This document shows, piece by piece, positions 34,887 to 44,615 of a DNA stretch of 64,000 bases (position 1 is the stretch's first letter; the number at the start of each line of letters is the position of its first letter). The position numbers and the translations under genes were made by a program. The stretch is taken from NCBI RefSeq assembly GCF_039521325.1, contig NZ_BAAACD010000029.1; one strand, 5' to 3'. The notes under the pieces are model-generated. The model was not told where the DNA came from. It worked only from the letters and a program-made list of their open reading frames with translations, and did not search any database. This stretch comes from Clostridium_X cadaveris (lineage in GTDB: Bacteria > Bacillota > Clostridia > Clostridiales > Clostridiaceae).

Positions 34887-35828
34887 ATGGAATTTAAACA
34901 CGTATCAGTATTACTAGAAGAATGTATGCAGGGCCTTAATATAAAAGAAGATGGAATTTATGTGGACTGTACTATGGGTGGAGCTGGACACTCGAGCGAA
35001 ATTTTAAAGCACTTATCATCTGAAGGAAGACTTATAGGAATAGACCAAGATACTGAAGCTTTAAAAGCATCAAAAGAAAGACTTAAGGATTATGAAAATG
35101 TGACGTATGTTCATAATAACTTCTATAATATATATGATATACTTGAAAGTCTTAACATAGAAAAAGTAGATGGAATACTCATGGACTTAGGGGTGTCTTC
35201 ATATCAGCTTGACAATGGCGAAAGAGGTTTTAGTTATATGAAAGATGCACCTCTTGATATGAGAATGGATAGAGACAATGGACTTTCTGCTTATGAGGTG
35301 GTAAATACATACTCTTTAGATGATTTATATAGAATCATAAAAGATTATGGTGAAGAAAGATTTGCAAAAAGAATTGCTCAATTTATAGTATCAAGAAGAG
35401 AGGATAAGGCCATTGAAACTACTTTTGAATTGGTAGATGTAATAAAAGCAGCAATTCCTGCTAAGGCTAGACGTGAAGGACCACATCCAGCAAAAAGAAC
35501 TTTCCAAGCTATCAGAATAGAGGTTAATTCAGAACTAGCAATATTAAATAAAGCTATAGAAGATAGCATTGAAAAATTAAACGAAGGTGGAAGATTAGCA
35601 ATAATAACATTCCATTCATTGGAGGATAGAATTGTTAAAACTAAATTTAAAGAATTAGAAAATCCATGTACATGTCCTAGGGAATTCCCTATATGTATTT
35701 GCGGAAAAAAACCAAAGGTTAAAGTAATTACGAGAAAGCCAATAGATCCATCAGATGAAGAGCTTGAAATTAATCCTAGAAGCAGAAGTGCAAAGCTTAG
35801 GGTAGCAGAAAAAATTTGTTCTAAATAA
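34887..35828 (+). CDS. rsmH: 16S rRNA (cytosine(1402)-N4)-methyltransferase
   Basis: RsmH (MraW), 313 residues, methylates C1402 in the decoding centre. Its motifs are FKHVSVLLEE at the N-terminus, the SAM loop VDCTMGGAGHS near residue 27, DGILMDLGVSSYQLD near 98, and FQAIRIEVNSEL near 208. A cysteine group CTCPREFPICICGKKPK near the C-terminus is common in Firmicute members. It lies 13 nt after mraZ. Confidence 0.97.
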   Translation: MEFKHVSVLLEECMQGLNIKEDGIYVDCTMGGAGHSSEILKHLSSEGRLIGIDQDTEALKASKERLKDYENVTYVHNNFYNIYDILESLNIEKVDGILMDLGVSSYQLDNGERGFSYMKDAPLDMRMDRDNGLSAYEVVNTYSLDDLYRIIKDYGEERFAKRIAQFIVSRREDKAIETTFELVDVIKAAIPAKARREGPHPAKRTFQAIRIEVNSELAILNKAIEDSIEKLNEGGRLAIITFHSLEDRIVKTKFKELENPCTCPREFPICICGKKPKVKVITRKPIDPSDEELEINPRSRSAKLRVAEKICSK

Positions 35829-35845
35829 AATGGGGGTTGAATAAT

Positions 35846-36337
35846 ATGTTAACAGAGAAGGAATATGTAAATGGCAACAATGTAATATTGCCTAACAGAG
35901 AAGATGAAACCCGGGTAAATAGAGAGAACTTAAGAGTAAAAAAGAAAAATACTGCTAACAAAAATAAATTAAATGAAAAAAGGAAGAAGCAACATATAAA
36001 TACTATAAAAGTTATAGCATTGGTATTTATATGCGGAATAATAGTAGTATGGAGGTATGGAGTAGCTTATAATGTTCAAAAACAATTGACAAGCATAAAA
36101 TCTGAACAAAGCAATTTAATTAGAGCAAATGATAATCTAAAATTAGAGCTTAAGAAAGTCAACAATTTTAAGTACATAGAAGAAAATGCAGAATCGAAAT
36201 TTGGAATGGTTAAACCAGACAATAACAATGTAATTATTGCTGACTTATCAAAAGACAATTTTAAAAATCAACAAGAAGAAAAGAAAAAGAGCGTAACTTT
36301 TATAAATAAAATTAAACAATTATTTGCAAATAATTAG
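35846..36337 (+). CDS. ftsL: FtsL-like division protein
   Basis: A 163-residue bitopic protein. It has a basic cytosolic head of about 55 residues, one membrane segment near VIALVFICGIIVVW, then an extracellular coiled coil with leucine spacing (QLTSIKSEQSNLIRANDNLK). Position between rsmH and the SpoVD-type PBP identifies it as the FtsL equivalent, which with FtsQ/DivIB and DivIC activates septal synthesis. ATG 35846 has GGGGG 9 nt upstream; the TTG at 35837 is inside that region. Identification rests on topology and position. Confidence 0.82.
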   Translation: MLTEKEYVNGNNVILPNREDETRVNRENLRVKKKNTANKNKLNEKRKKQHINTIKVIALVFICGIIVVWRYGVAYNVQKQLTSIKSEQSNLIRANDNLKLELKKVNNFKYIEENAESKFGMVKPDNNNVIIADLSKDNFKNQQEEKKKSVTFINKIKQLFANN

Positions 36338-36366
36338 CCCTTAGTAAATACTATGGGCTTAGCTTT
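36334..36366 (+). terminator. Hairpin with T run after ftsL
   Basis: TTAGCCCTTAGTA pairs with TACTATGGGCTTA with two mismatches and is followed by GCTTTTTC. It probably allows partial read-through to spoVD. Confidence 0.6.
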
Positions 36367-36392
36367 TTCATCAATTATATGGAGGTATTATA

Positions 36393-38573
36393 GTGGCAAA
36401 AAGGGACTATAGAGATAAAGTTATTATAAAAAAAAGGATGACTGTAGTTTTACTTGGTATATTGTTGATGTTTTTACTTTTGACGGTAAGATTATTTTAT
36501 TTAATGATTGTTCAAGGAAACTTCCTTTCTGATAAAGCAACTGAACAGTGGACAAGCGAAGTAAAGATTGCTGCGAAACGTGGCAGAATCTTGGATAGAA
36601 ACGGAAATGAACTTGCTTTAAGTGCCAATGTTTATAGAGTGGATTTAGATTTAAATGCTATAAGAAAGTATAATAAAGACACTGGTACATCTATGGAGAG
36701 TTTAGCCGAGCAATTGTCACAAGCAGTTGATATGGAAAAAGATAAAGTGTTAAAAAAATTAATTCAAACTTTGCCAAACGGCGAACCTATGGGGTCTGCA
36801 AACCTTATTAGAAGAATAGAAAAAGTTGAAGCAGATAAAGTTGAAGCTTTAAAGCTTAAAGGTGTTATGATATCTCCAGATACAAAGAGGTATTATCCTA
36901 ACGATAATTTCTTGGCCCACGTATTAGGTACCACTAATAGTGATGGAGAGGGACTTACAGGTGTTGAACTTACTTATAATAAGTATTTAGCAGGAACACC
37001 AGGTATGAGAATAACAGAATTGGACAGACATAGCTCTGAAGTACCTAGCATAATATCCGAATACACTAAACCAATAGAAGGAAAAGATGTTGCTCTTACA
37101 ATAGATGAAAACATACAAATGTTTTTAGAGAAGGCTGCTAATCAAGCTATGAATGACACTAAGGCAAAAGCTGTAACTATAATTGCAGCAAACCCAGAAA
37201 CTGGTGAAATCTATGGAATGGTAAATAAGCCGGACTTTAACCCTAACGATCCTAGAGGCAGTTCTAAGAGCAATGAAGATCTTCAAAGAATATGGAGAAA
37301 TAGGGCCGTTAATGACACTTATGAACCAGGTTCTATATTCAAGATAATAACTGCAACTGCTGCTATGGAAGAAAAAATTGTCACCCCTGAAGATACTTTC
37401 AGCTGTGGAGGAAGTATTAAAGTTGGAAGCAATACAATAAAGTGCTGGAAGTCGGGTGGACATGGCACTCAACCATTCCCAGACATAATTAAAAATTCTT
37501 GCAACGTAGGATTCGTTCAATTAGGACAAAAAATAGGAAAAGAAACACTTCAAAAATATATAGAGTTATTTGGTTTTGGAAAAGTAAGTGGAATAGATCT
37601 TCCTGGTGAAGCTAAGGGTATAATTAAGTCAGTAGATAAAATGAGTGATGTAGACCTTGCAACAATATCCTTTGGTCAAACAAATACAGCTAATCCAATA
37701 CAGTTTTTAGCGGCAATAAATGCTGTGGCAAACGATGGAGTTTGGATAAGACCTCATGTTATGAAAGAAATCTCTTACACAGATGAAAATGGAGAAAAAC
37801 ATGAAGAGCCTTATGATAATCAAGGCACTAAAAGATTAGTAAGTGCAGAAACTACACAAACTCTTAGAAAATATTTGGAAAGAGTTGTAACAGAAGGTAG
37901 TGGTAAGAATACTTATATTGAAGGATATCATATAGGTGGTAAGACTGGAACAGCTCAAAAGGTTATAGATGGAAGATATGCTCCAGGAAAGTATATATCA
38001 TCTTTTGTAGGAATGGCTCCGGTGGATGATCCTAAGATAACTGTTTTAGTTTCTATTGATGAACCAAGCAATGGTGAATACTATGCAGGTCAAGTTGCTG
38101 CACCTATTGCTAAGATAGTGTTTAATGATATATTTAATTACATGAAATTTAAAGTTGATGCAAGTCAAGAAAGTGTTCAACAAAGTCTTAAGAATGATGT
38201 TATGATTCCAGAAGTTAGAGGAATGTCAAAGGATGAGGCTATAAAAATCTTAAATAAGGCAAAATTAAAAGTTGATATCAATGGAAGCGGAAGTTTCATA
38301 AGCGATATGAATCCGAAGCCAGGATATACTATAAAAGAAGGACAACAAATTATACTTTACACTGGAACATCATCAAACTATAATAAAGAGGTAGCAATGC
38401 CTGATTTAATAGGATGCACTCAGGAAAAGGCTGAAGAAATTCTAAAATCTTTAGGATTAAAGGCTGAATTCAAAGGAGAAGGATTAGTTACAGAGCAGGG
38501 AATAGACCCTGGGGAGATAGTAACAAAAGATTCTTCTATAACATTGATTTTAAGTCATGATGGACTAGAATAA
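36393..38573 (+). CDS. spoVD: Stage V sporulation protein D / class B penicillin-binding protein
   Basis: A 726-residue transpeptidase with an N-terminal anchor at about residues 15-40 and a PBP dimer domain starting RGRILDRNGNELA. The transpeptidase motifs are S-X-X-K in EPGSIFK near residue 310, S-X-N in KNSCNVGF and KTG in GGKTGTAQK near 520. Two C-terminal PASTA domains begin near residues 600 and 670. SpoVD makes spore cortex peptidoglycan with SpoVE. Some clostridia use this gene for the vegetative PBP2B/FtsI role, since no separate ftsI is seen here. Confidence 0.93.
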   Translation: MAKRDYRDKVIIKKRMTVVLLGILLMFLLLTVRLFYLMIVQGNFLSDKATEQWTSEVKIAAKRGRILDRNGNELALSANVYRVDLDLNAIRKYNKDTGTSMESLAEQLSQAVDMEKDKVLKKLIQTLPNGEPMGSANLIRRIEKVEADKVEALKLKGVMISPDTKRYYPNDNFLAHVLGTTNSDGEGLTGVELTYNKYLAGTPGMRITELDRHSSEVPSIISEYTKPIEGKDVALTIDENIQMFLEKAANQAMNDTKAKAVTIIAANPETGEIYGMVNKPDFNPNDPRGSSKSNEDLQRIWRNRAVNDTYEPGSIFKIITATAAMEEKIVTPEDTFSCGGSIKVGSNTIKCWKSGGHGTQPFPDIIKNSCNVGFVQLGQKIGKETLQKYIELFGFGKVSGIDLPGEAKGIIKSVDKMSDVDLATISFGQTNTANPIQFLAAINAVANDGVWIRPHVMKEISYTDENGEKHEEPYDNQGTKRLVSAETTQTLRKYLERVVTEGSGKNTYIEGYHIGGKTGTAQKVIDGRYAPGKYISSFVGMAPVDDPKITVLVSIDEPSNGEYYAGQVAAPIAKIVFNDIFNYMKFKVDASQESVQQSLKNDVMIPEVRGMSKDEAIKILNKAKLKVDINGSGSFISDMNPKPGYTIKEGQQIILYTGTSSNYNKEVAMPDLIGCTQEKAEEILKSLGLKAEFKGEGLVTEQGIDPGEIVTKDSSITLILSHDGLE

Positions 38574-38597
38574 GTGGATTTTTAAAGAATTATTTTA

Positions 38598-38639
38598 GGC
38601 ATGTGGTATTTAAACTTTAAAGATTAAATGCTACATGCC
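38598..38639 (+). repeat. 16-bp stem-loop between spoVD and murE without T tract
   Basis: 38598-38613 pairs with 38624-38639 over 16 positions, two of them G-U, around a 10-nt loop. No T run follows, so it is more likely an mRNA processing or stability structure than a terminator. Confidence 0.65.
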
Positions 38640-38677
38640 AATATTATGTTTAAAGTTTATTTAAGGAGATGAATATA

Positions 38678-40120
38678 TTGAAAGTTAAAGATCTTTTAAA
38701 GGATATAGACTACAAGATATTACAGGGTGAAGATAATATAAATATTGAAGGATTAAATTATAATTCTAAAGAGATAAAAGCTGGAGATGTGTTTTTTTGC
38801 ATAAAAGGATTAAAATCAGATGGACATAAGTATGCAGAAAGTGCTATTAAAAATGGAGCTAAAGCGATAGTATGTGAAGAAAATATATCAAATAAAGATA
38901 ACGAAGTGGTTATTATAAAAGTAGAGGATACCAGAAAAGCTTTGGCAATAGCGTCATCTAATTATTATGATAATCCAAGCAAAAAGATGAAGATTATAGG
39001 AATTACAGGCACTAACGGAAAAACTACAACTGCTTTTATGATGAAAAATGTTTTAGAGAAAGCAGGTTTTAAGGTTGGACTTATAGGAACTGTAGCTAAT
39101 TATATTGGAGACAAAAAGCTTAAAGCTGAAAGAACAACACCTGAATCATTAGAGCTACATAAGTTGTTTAATGATATGGTAGAAGCTGGTGTGGACTATT
39201 GTGTTATGGAAGTTTCTTCTCACTCTTTGTACCTTCATAGAGTATATGGGATAAACTTTTCTGATTCCATCTTTACTAATTTAACTCAAGATCATTTGGA
39301 TTTTCATAAAACTATGGAAAATTATTTTGAAGCTAAATGTATTTTATTTAATAATGCTATAAATAAAGTAATAAATATAGATGATGACTATGGTAGGAGA
39401 ATCACTTCTTTATTTGAAGGATGTAATACTTATTCTATTAATGAAGAAAGCAATCTTAAAGCTTTTGATATAGTAAATACATCTAAAGGGATAAGCTTTG
39501 ATATTTTATTAGATGGGAAAACAGAAAATATAAAACTTATGATTCCAGGTATTCATAATGTATATAACAGTTTATCAGTTATAATGGTAGCACTATTAAA
39601 TAATATAGATCTTAATAGTATAAAAGAGGGATTAAAGGCGGCTAGAGTTCCGGGAAGATGCGAACTAATAGAACATAATGACAAGCTTGATTTTGATATA
39701 ATAATAGACTATGCTCATACACCAGATGCTCTTGAAAAAATTCTTAAAAGTGCTAGAGAGTTTACTAAAGGAAGGCTTTTATGTGTTTTCGGATGCGGTG
39801 GAGACAGAGATGTTACTAAAAGACCTATCATGGGTGAAACAGCATCGAATTTAAGCGATTTAATCTTTGTGACTTCAGATAATCCAAGAACTGAAGACCC
39901 TATAAAGATAATAGATGATATACTTAAAGGAATTTCAAAGAGTAATTATGTAGTTGAGGAAAATAGAAGAGAGGCTATATTTAAAGCTATTAAAGAAGGA
40001 AAACGTGACGATGTAATAGTAATAGCTGGAAAAGGACATGAAGATTATCAAATACTAAAAGACAAAGTTATAGACTTTGATGAGAGACAGGTAATAAAAG
40101 AGTTGTTAGAAAGATTATAG
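38678..40120 (+). CDS. murE: UDP-MurNAc-tripeptide synthetase MurE (TTG start)
   Basis: MurE adds the third residue, here probably meso-diaminopimelate, to UDP-MurNAc-L-Ala-D-Glu. The 480-residue ligase has the ATP loop GITGTNGKTTT near residue 110, the substrate segment AERTTPESLELH, and the C-terminal DNPRTEDP, where the Arg is the diaminopimelate-recognition residue. A TTG at 38678 has AAGGAG 9 nt upstream and gives a normal MurE start. The ATG at 38669 directly abuts that site. Diaminopimelate would come from the dap genes of this window. Confidence 0.95.
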   Translation: MKVKDLLKDIDYKILQGEDNINIEGLNYNSKEIKAGDVFFCIKGLKSDGHKYAESAIKNGAKAIVCEENISNKDNEVVIIKVEDTRKALAIASSNYYDNPSKKMKIIGITGTNGKTTTAFMMKNVLEKAGFKVGLIGTVANYIGDKKLKAERTTPESLELHKLFNDMVEAGVDYCVMEVSSHSLYLHRVYGINFSDSIFTNLTQDHLDFHKTMENYFEAKCILFNNAINKVINIDDDYGRRITSLFEGCNTYSINEESNLKAFDIVNTSKGISFDILLDGKTENIKLMIPGIHNVYNSLSVIMVALLNNIDLNSIKEGLKAARVPGRCELIEHNDKLDFDIIIDYAHTPDALEKILKSAREFTKGRLLCVFGCGGDRDVTKRPIMGETASNLSDLIFVTSDNPRTEDPIKIIDDILKGISKSNYVVEENRREAIFKAIKEGKRDDVIVIAGKGHEDYQILKDKVIDFDERQVIKELLERL

Positions 40121-40131
40121 GAGGGATAAAA

Positions 40132-41493
40132 GTGATTAAATTATCCATAGATGAGATATTAGAAGCTGTAAATGGTAGCATTTATGTAGATGGTAAAGAA
40201 TATAATTATAATAGCATTGAAACAGATACTAGAAATCTAAAGAATAACTGTATATTTGTAGCACTAAAAGGCTATAATTTTAACGGGAATGAGTTCGTTA
40301 TAGATGCAATAAAAAAGGGAAGTATAATTTGTATCGTTGATGAATTAAAATTTTCTGAATCAGATATTCCTAAAGGAGCTACTGTAATTAAAGTTGAAGA
40401 TACAAAAATGGCATTGCTTAACTTAGCAGAGGCTTATAGAAAAAAACTCAATATAAAAATCATAGGAATTACAGGATCTACTGGAAAGACATCAACAAAG
40501 GATGTAACAGCGGCGTTTCTAAGCTCTAAATTCAAAGTATTTAAAACCAAGGGGAATTTTAATAATGAAATCGGTCTTCCACTTATGATGTTTAAAATTG
40601 ATGAGAGTTATGACGTAGCAGTATTAGAACTTGGTATGAGCAATTTTGGAGAAATACACAACTTAGCTAAAGCATGCAGACCTGATATTGCTCTTATAAC
40701 AAACATAGGAATATCACATATTGAAAACTTAAAAACTAGGGAAAACATTTTAAAAGCTAAAATGGAGATTACAGATTTCTTCTCTCAAGACAATACACTT
40801 ATAGTGAACGCAGACAATGATATGCTTTCTACTTTAAATGATGATTCATACGAAATATTAACTACATCTATAGAAAACAATGATTGTAATATAAAAGCTG
40901 ATATTATAGAAGAAAATTTAAATAATATAGTATTTACAGTTATTGATGATGGTGAAGATAAAGGAACTATTACACTTCCATTAATGGGAATCCATAATGT
41001 AGAAAATTCTCTTTTGGCATATGGAGCGGCTAAGATATTAGGACTTACAATTGATGATATGCAAAAGGGATTAGAAAATTTAGAATGTACATCTATGAGA
41101 TTAGACGTAATAGAAGCTCATGGAAAAACTATAATAGATGACAGTTATAATGCTAGTCCAGATTCAATGAAAGCTGCATTAAATGTTTTAAAGCAGTTTA
41201 ATGGAAGGAAAATAGCTGTTTTAGGAACAATGAAAGAATTAGGTGATGAAAGCAAGAATTCACATAAAGAAGTCGGAGAATATACTAAGAAAAATGGAGC
41301 AGAGAAATTAATAGTCATAAGTGAATTTGAAAATGACTTTAAAGAAGGTTTTGGTGAAGATGGATTTTATGCTTATGCTTCAATTGCAGAGGCAAGATGT
41401 GGATTAGATGAAATTTTAAAAGATGGAGATATAATTTTAATTAAGGCTTCAAGATCTATGCATTTTGAAGAATTGGTTAAATATCTGAAGTAA
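40132..41493 (+). CDS. murF: UDP-MurNAc-tripeptide-D-Ala-D-Ala ligase MurF (GTG start)
   Basis: MurF adds D-Ala-D-Ala to complete the pentapeptide precursor. The 453 residues carry the ATP loop GITGSTGKTSTKDV near residue 111, the NFNNEIGLP motif, the VLELGMSNFGEI segment and IDDSYNASPDSMKAAL near 335. The GTG start follows GAGGG and lies 11 nt after murE. Confidence 0.96.
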   Translation: MIKLSIDEILEAVNGSIYVDGKEYNYNSIETDTRNLKNNCIFVALKGYNFNGNEFVIDAIKKGSIICIVDELKFSESDIPKGATVIKVEDTKMALLNLAEAYRKKLNIKIIGITGSTGKTSTKDVTAAFLSSKFKVFKTKGNFNNEIGLPLMMFKIDESYDVAVLELGMSNFGEIHNLAKACRPDIALITNIGISHIENLKTRENILKAKMEITDFFSQDNTLIVNADNDMLSTLNDDSYEILTTSIENNDCNIKADIIEENLNNIVFTVIDDGEDKGTITLPLMGIHNVENSLLAYGAAKILGLTIDDMQKGLENLECTSMRLDVIEAHGKTIIDDSYNASPDSMKAALNVLKQFNGRKIAVLGTMKELGDESKNSHKEVGEYTKKNGAEKLIVISEFENDFKEGFGEDGFYAYASIAEARCGLDEILKDGDIILIKASRSMHFEELVKYLK

Positions 41494-41544
41494 TAAGCTA
41501 AAGAGGGGAGGAATGCTCCGATATAAAGGAGTATAGTGGTAATT

Positions 41545-42525
41545 ATGAGTGAAACGTTAGTAAATGTATTTAATTTTAGAACATTAATAGCTATTTTGTT
41601 AGGATTTGGGGTAGCATCATTGCTAGGACCTCTAATTATACCGATATTACATAAGCTGAAATTTGGTCAATATATAAGAAAGGATGGTCCTCAAAGTCAT
41701 TTGAAAAAGGCTGGAACTCCTACTATTGGAGGAATAATATTTATTTTTGCTACATTAATAGGGACTATAATAATGACAAAAGGTATTGGCGATGAAGCTA
41801 TGATTGCTCTTTATTCATTTATAGGATTTGGATTTGTAGGATTTTTAGATGATATTTTAAAAATTATTCACAAAGACAATCTTGGACTTAAAGCTGGTCA
41901 GAAAATGATTTTGTTACTTATAATCTCATTAGCACTAAGTTATTATGGATATAAATCCGGAGCTATAGGAAGCAAAATTTTGATACCTTTTATCAATATA
42001 AATTTTGATCTTGGAGTCTTTTATATTCCATTTGTAGTCTTTTATTTCTTAGCATACACAAATGCTGTTAATTTAACAGATGGGCTAGACGGACTTTCAA
42101 CATCAGTGACTATTTTAGTTTTAACATTTTTTGCTCTAATAAGCTATGGAATGGCTCATTATAGCCTTTCTATATTCTGCTTTATATTAGTAGGTGCACT
42201 ATTAGGATTCTTAAGATATAATGCATTCCCTGCCAGAGTGTTTATGGGGGATACAGGATCATTAGCTCTAGGTGGAGCAGTAGCTGCTGTAGCGATGATA
42301 CTTAAGCTTGAACTATTGTCAGCAATAGTAGGCGGTATTTATGTTATGGAAACTATCTCTGTAATTTTACAGGTTTCATCTTTCAAGCTTACAGGAAAAA
42401 GAATATTTAAAATGGCTCCAATTCATCACCACTTTGAGAAGTGTGGATGGAGCGAAACAAAAATTGTAACGATATTTTCAATAACAACAGTTGTACTTTG
42501 CATAATTTCCTTTTTTAGCTTTTAG
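41545..42525 (+). CDS. mraY: Phospho-N-acetylmuramoyl-pentapeptide transferase
   Basis: MraY makes lipid I on the membrane. The 326-residue protein has about ten membrane segments. Key motifs are KKAGTPTIGG near residue 55, FLDDILK near 105, NAVNLTDGLDGLS with the catalytic aspartates near 175, FMGDTGSLALGG near 235, and MAPIHHHFE near 295. ATG 41545 was chosen; an in-frame GTG at 41536 has GGAG only 4 nt upstream and cannot be excluded. Confidence 0.95.
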   Translation: MSETLVNVFNFRTLIAILLGFGVASLLGPLIIPILHKLKFGQYIRKDGPQSHLKKAGTPTIGGIIFIFATLIGTIIMTKGIGDEAMIALYSFIGFGFVGFLDDILKIIHKDNLGLKAGQKMILLLIISLALSYYGYKSGAIGSKILIPFININFDLGVFYIPFVVFYFLAYTNAVNLTDGLDGLSTSVTILVLTFFALISYGMAHYSLSIFCFILVGALLGFLRYNAFPARVFMGDTGSLALGGAVAAVAMILKLELLSAIVGGIYVMETISVILQVSSFKLTGKRIFKMAPIHHHFEKCGWSETKIVTIFSITTVVLCIISFFSF

Positions 42526-42546
42526 TAATTTTGAGGAGGATATAGA

Positions 42547-43650
42547 ATGGAGTTTTTTAAGGATAAAAAAAAGCAAGAGGTGGACTTTGTATTATTCACC
42601 ATCGTTATGCTTTTGCTAGCAATTGGGATAATAATGGTATATAGTGCTAGCTCCTATTCTGCATTATATAAGGATAAAGATAGTATGCTTTATTTGAAGA
42701 AACAGCTTATATTTGGAACTTTAGGCGTTATATCAATGATGATTGTAATGAAAATAGATTATCATAAATATAAAAAATGGTCTCCATGGATATTGCTAGG
42801 GTGTATACCACTATTACTTTTGGTTTTTGTATTTCCTGATAGAAATGGAGCACAAAGATGGATTGAAATAGGTCCTCTTACATTTCAGCCTTCAGAGCTC
42901 ACAAAATATGCCATAGTATTATTTTTATCAGCTAGTGTTGCTAATAAAGGGGAGCGTATAAAGGATCTTAAACAAGGTCTATTTCCTTACTTATTAGTAT
43001 CAGGTTTTTATGCTGGACTTATATTAGCAGAAAAAAATCTTAGTATAGCAACAGTTATAATGATGGTTACATTGATAATACTGTTTGTAGCAGGTGCGAA
43101 AGCAAAGCATATTTTTGGGCTTGTTGTGCCAGCACTTGGGGCTGCAGTCCTTGCATTAGCTTTTTCAGCTGACTATAGAAGAGCTAGAATGCTTAACTTT
43201 TTAAATCCATGGAAAGATGCAGCAGGAGATGGTTATCAGCTTGTTCAATCTTTCTATGCATTAGGATCAGGTAAGTTATTAGGATTAGGGCTGGGAAATT
43301 CAAGACAGAAGTGTTTTTATATGCCTGAACCACATAATGACTTCATATTTTCCATCATAGGAGAGGAACTTGGCTTTGTTGGAGCTGTATTTGTAATCTC
43401 TTTATTTATATTATTCATATGGAGAGGAATACTTATAGCTCAAAGAGCAAAGGATACTTATGGAACATTGCTTGCTATAGGAATAACATCTATAATAGCT
43501 GTTCAGGCAATAATAAATATAGCAGTTGTTACTGGTTCTATGCCTGTAACTGGAGTGCCATTACCATTCATCAGTTATGGAGGAACATCCTTAGTAATAA
43601 CTATGACAGCCATGGGAATCCTACTTAATATATCAAAAGATGTGAAATAG
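42547..43650 (+). CDS. spoVE: SpoVE/FtsW-family peptidoglycan polymerase
   Basis: A 367-residue SEDS glycosyltransferase with about ten membrane segments. It contains VYSASSYSAL near the start, RWIEIGPLTFQPSELTKYA with the catalytic region, AEKNLS, and the C-terminal PLPFISYGGTSL. It polymerises lipid II together with the class B PBP encoded by spoVD. FtsW and SpoVE cannot be told apart by motif, and there is only one copy in this cluster. murG, which often follows, is absent here. Confidence 0.92.
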   Translation: MEFFKDKKKQEVDFVLFTIVMLLLAIGIIMVYSASSYSALYKDKDSMLYLKKQLIFGTLGVISMMIVMKIDYHKYKKWSPWILLGCIPLLLLVFVFPDRNGAQRWIEIGPLTFQPSELTKYAIVLFLSASVANKGERIKDLKQGLFPYLLVSGFYAGLILAEKNLSIATVIMMVTLIILFVAGAKAKHIFGLVVPALGAAVLALAFSADYRRARMLNFLNPWKDAAGDGYQLVQSFYALGSGKLLGLGLGNSRQKCFYMPEPHNDFIFSIIGEELGFVGAVFVISLFILFIWRGILIAQRAKDTYGTLLAIGITSIIAVQAIINIAVVTGSMPVTGVPLPFISYGGTSLVITMTAMGILLNISKDVK

Positions 43651-43655
43651 CATTA

Positions 43656-43722
43656 AAAGTGTGCTTAATATTAATTGTTTTAAAAGGAACATTAATAATT
43701 TTTAAGCACACTTTATTTTTTT
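43656..43722 (+). terminator. Terminator with long loop between spoVE and ftsQ
   Basis: AAAGTGTGCTTAA (43656-43668) pairs perfectly with 43702-43714; the loop contains a further weak stem. Seven T follow after one A. It divides the dcw cluster into two transcription parts. The remaining gap to ftsQ is A+T-rich and may hold its promoter. Confidence 0.8.
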
Positions 43723-43833
43723 ATGGTTAACAAATAGTAAATAGATTGTAATTGTTTTTTAATTATTTTTTTAATGAAATTATTTATGGTAAATGTTATT
43801 ATATTAATATGGAAGAAATTATAAGGAGGAAAT

Positions 43834-44604
43834 ATGGAAACACATAAAAAGTCATATTCAAAAGAAGAACTAAAAAAAAGAGTAGCAAAAAAAAGAAGAC
43901 GAAAAGCAATATTCATCTGTTTGTTTTTATTGGCAGTGCTTGTCACAGTGTGTTTTAATATTCCGTATTTTAACATACAAACTATTGATATAAGTAAAAA
44001 TAATATTTTAACTGAATCTGAAGTTTCTTGGCTTAATCAGAAGTATTTAGGACAAAATATATTTACTGCATCTAAAGAGGGAATAAGAAATGATTTGAAG
44101 GCTCAGCCTTATATAAAAAATGCTGTGATATCAAAAAAATTCCCTAATAAGCTTGTAATAACTTTAGAACAAAAACAAGGGAAATTTTTTGTAGAGCATG
44201 AGAAAAAGTATTACATATTTGATGAGGAATTAAATTTGTTAGAAGTAAAAGATGATATTTCAGATTTAAACCTTGTATCCTTAATAGGAATAGACATTAA
44301 TTCTGTAAATGTGGGAGAAAAAGTTAATGGCTATGAGAAGATTGATAAGATTTTAAATGAAATAAGTAGTCTTATAGATGATAATCTTACAGATATAGTA
44401 ATATCATCTGTAAATGTAGAAGACATAAGCAATATAAAAATATACTGTGGAAAATTAGAAGTGAAAATTGGAACAGGTGATGAGCTTAAAGATAAACTTA
44501 ATAAAGCTTTTAACATAATACTTCAAGACAAGGCACTGCTTGAAAATAACGGATATATAGATGTAAGCTTTAAAGGCAATCCAGTTGTTTATAGACAGGA
44601 TTAG
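43834..44604 (+). CDS. ftsQ: Division protein FtsQ/DivIB
   Basis: A 256-residue bitopic protein: a basic head (KKRVAKKRRRKA), one membrane segment at about residues 26-45, then the POTRA domain FNIQTIDISKNNILTESEV and the FtsQ beta domain. It recruits and regulates the septal synthase together with FtsL and DivIC. It heads a run of closely spaced genes: ftsQ, DUF881, sbp, DUF881. Confidence 0.9.
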   Translation: METHKKSYSKEELKKRVAKKRRRKAIFICLFLLAVLVTVCFNIPYFNIQTIDISKNNILTESEVSWLNQKYLGQNIFTASKEGIRNDLKAQPYIKNAVISKKFPNKLVITLEQKQGKFFVEHEKKYYIFDEELNLLEVKDDISDLNLVSLIGIDINSVNVGEKVNGYEKIDKILNEISSLIDDNLTDIVISSVNVEDISNIKIYCGKLEVKIGTGDELKDKLNKAFNIILQDKALLENNGYIDVSFKGNPVVYRQD

Positions 44605-44615
44605 GAGGGATAGTC

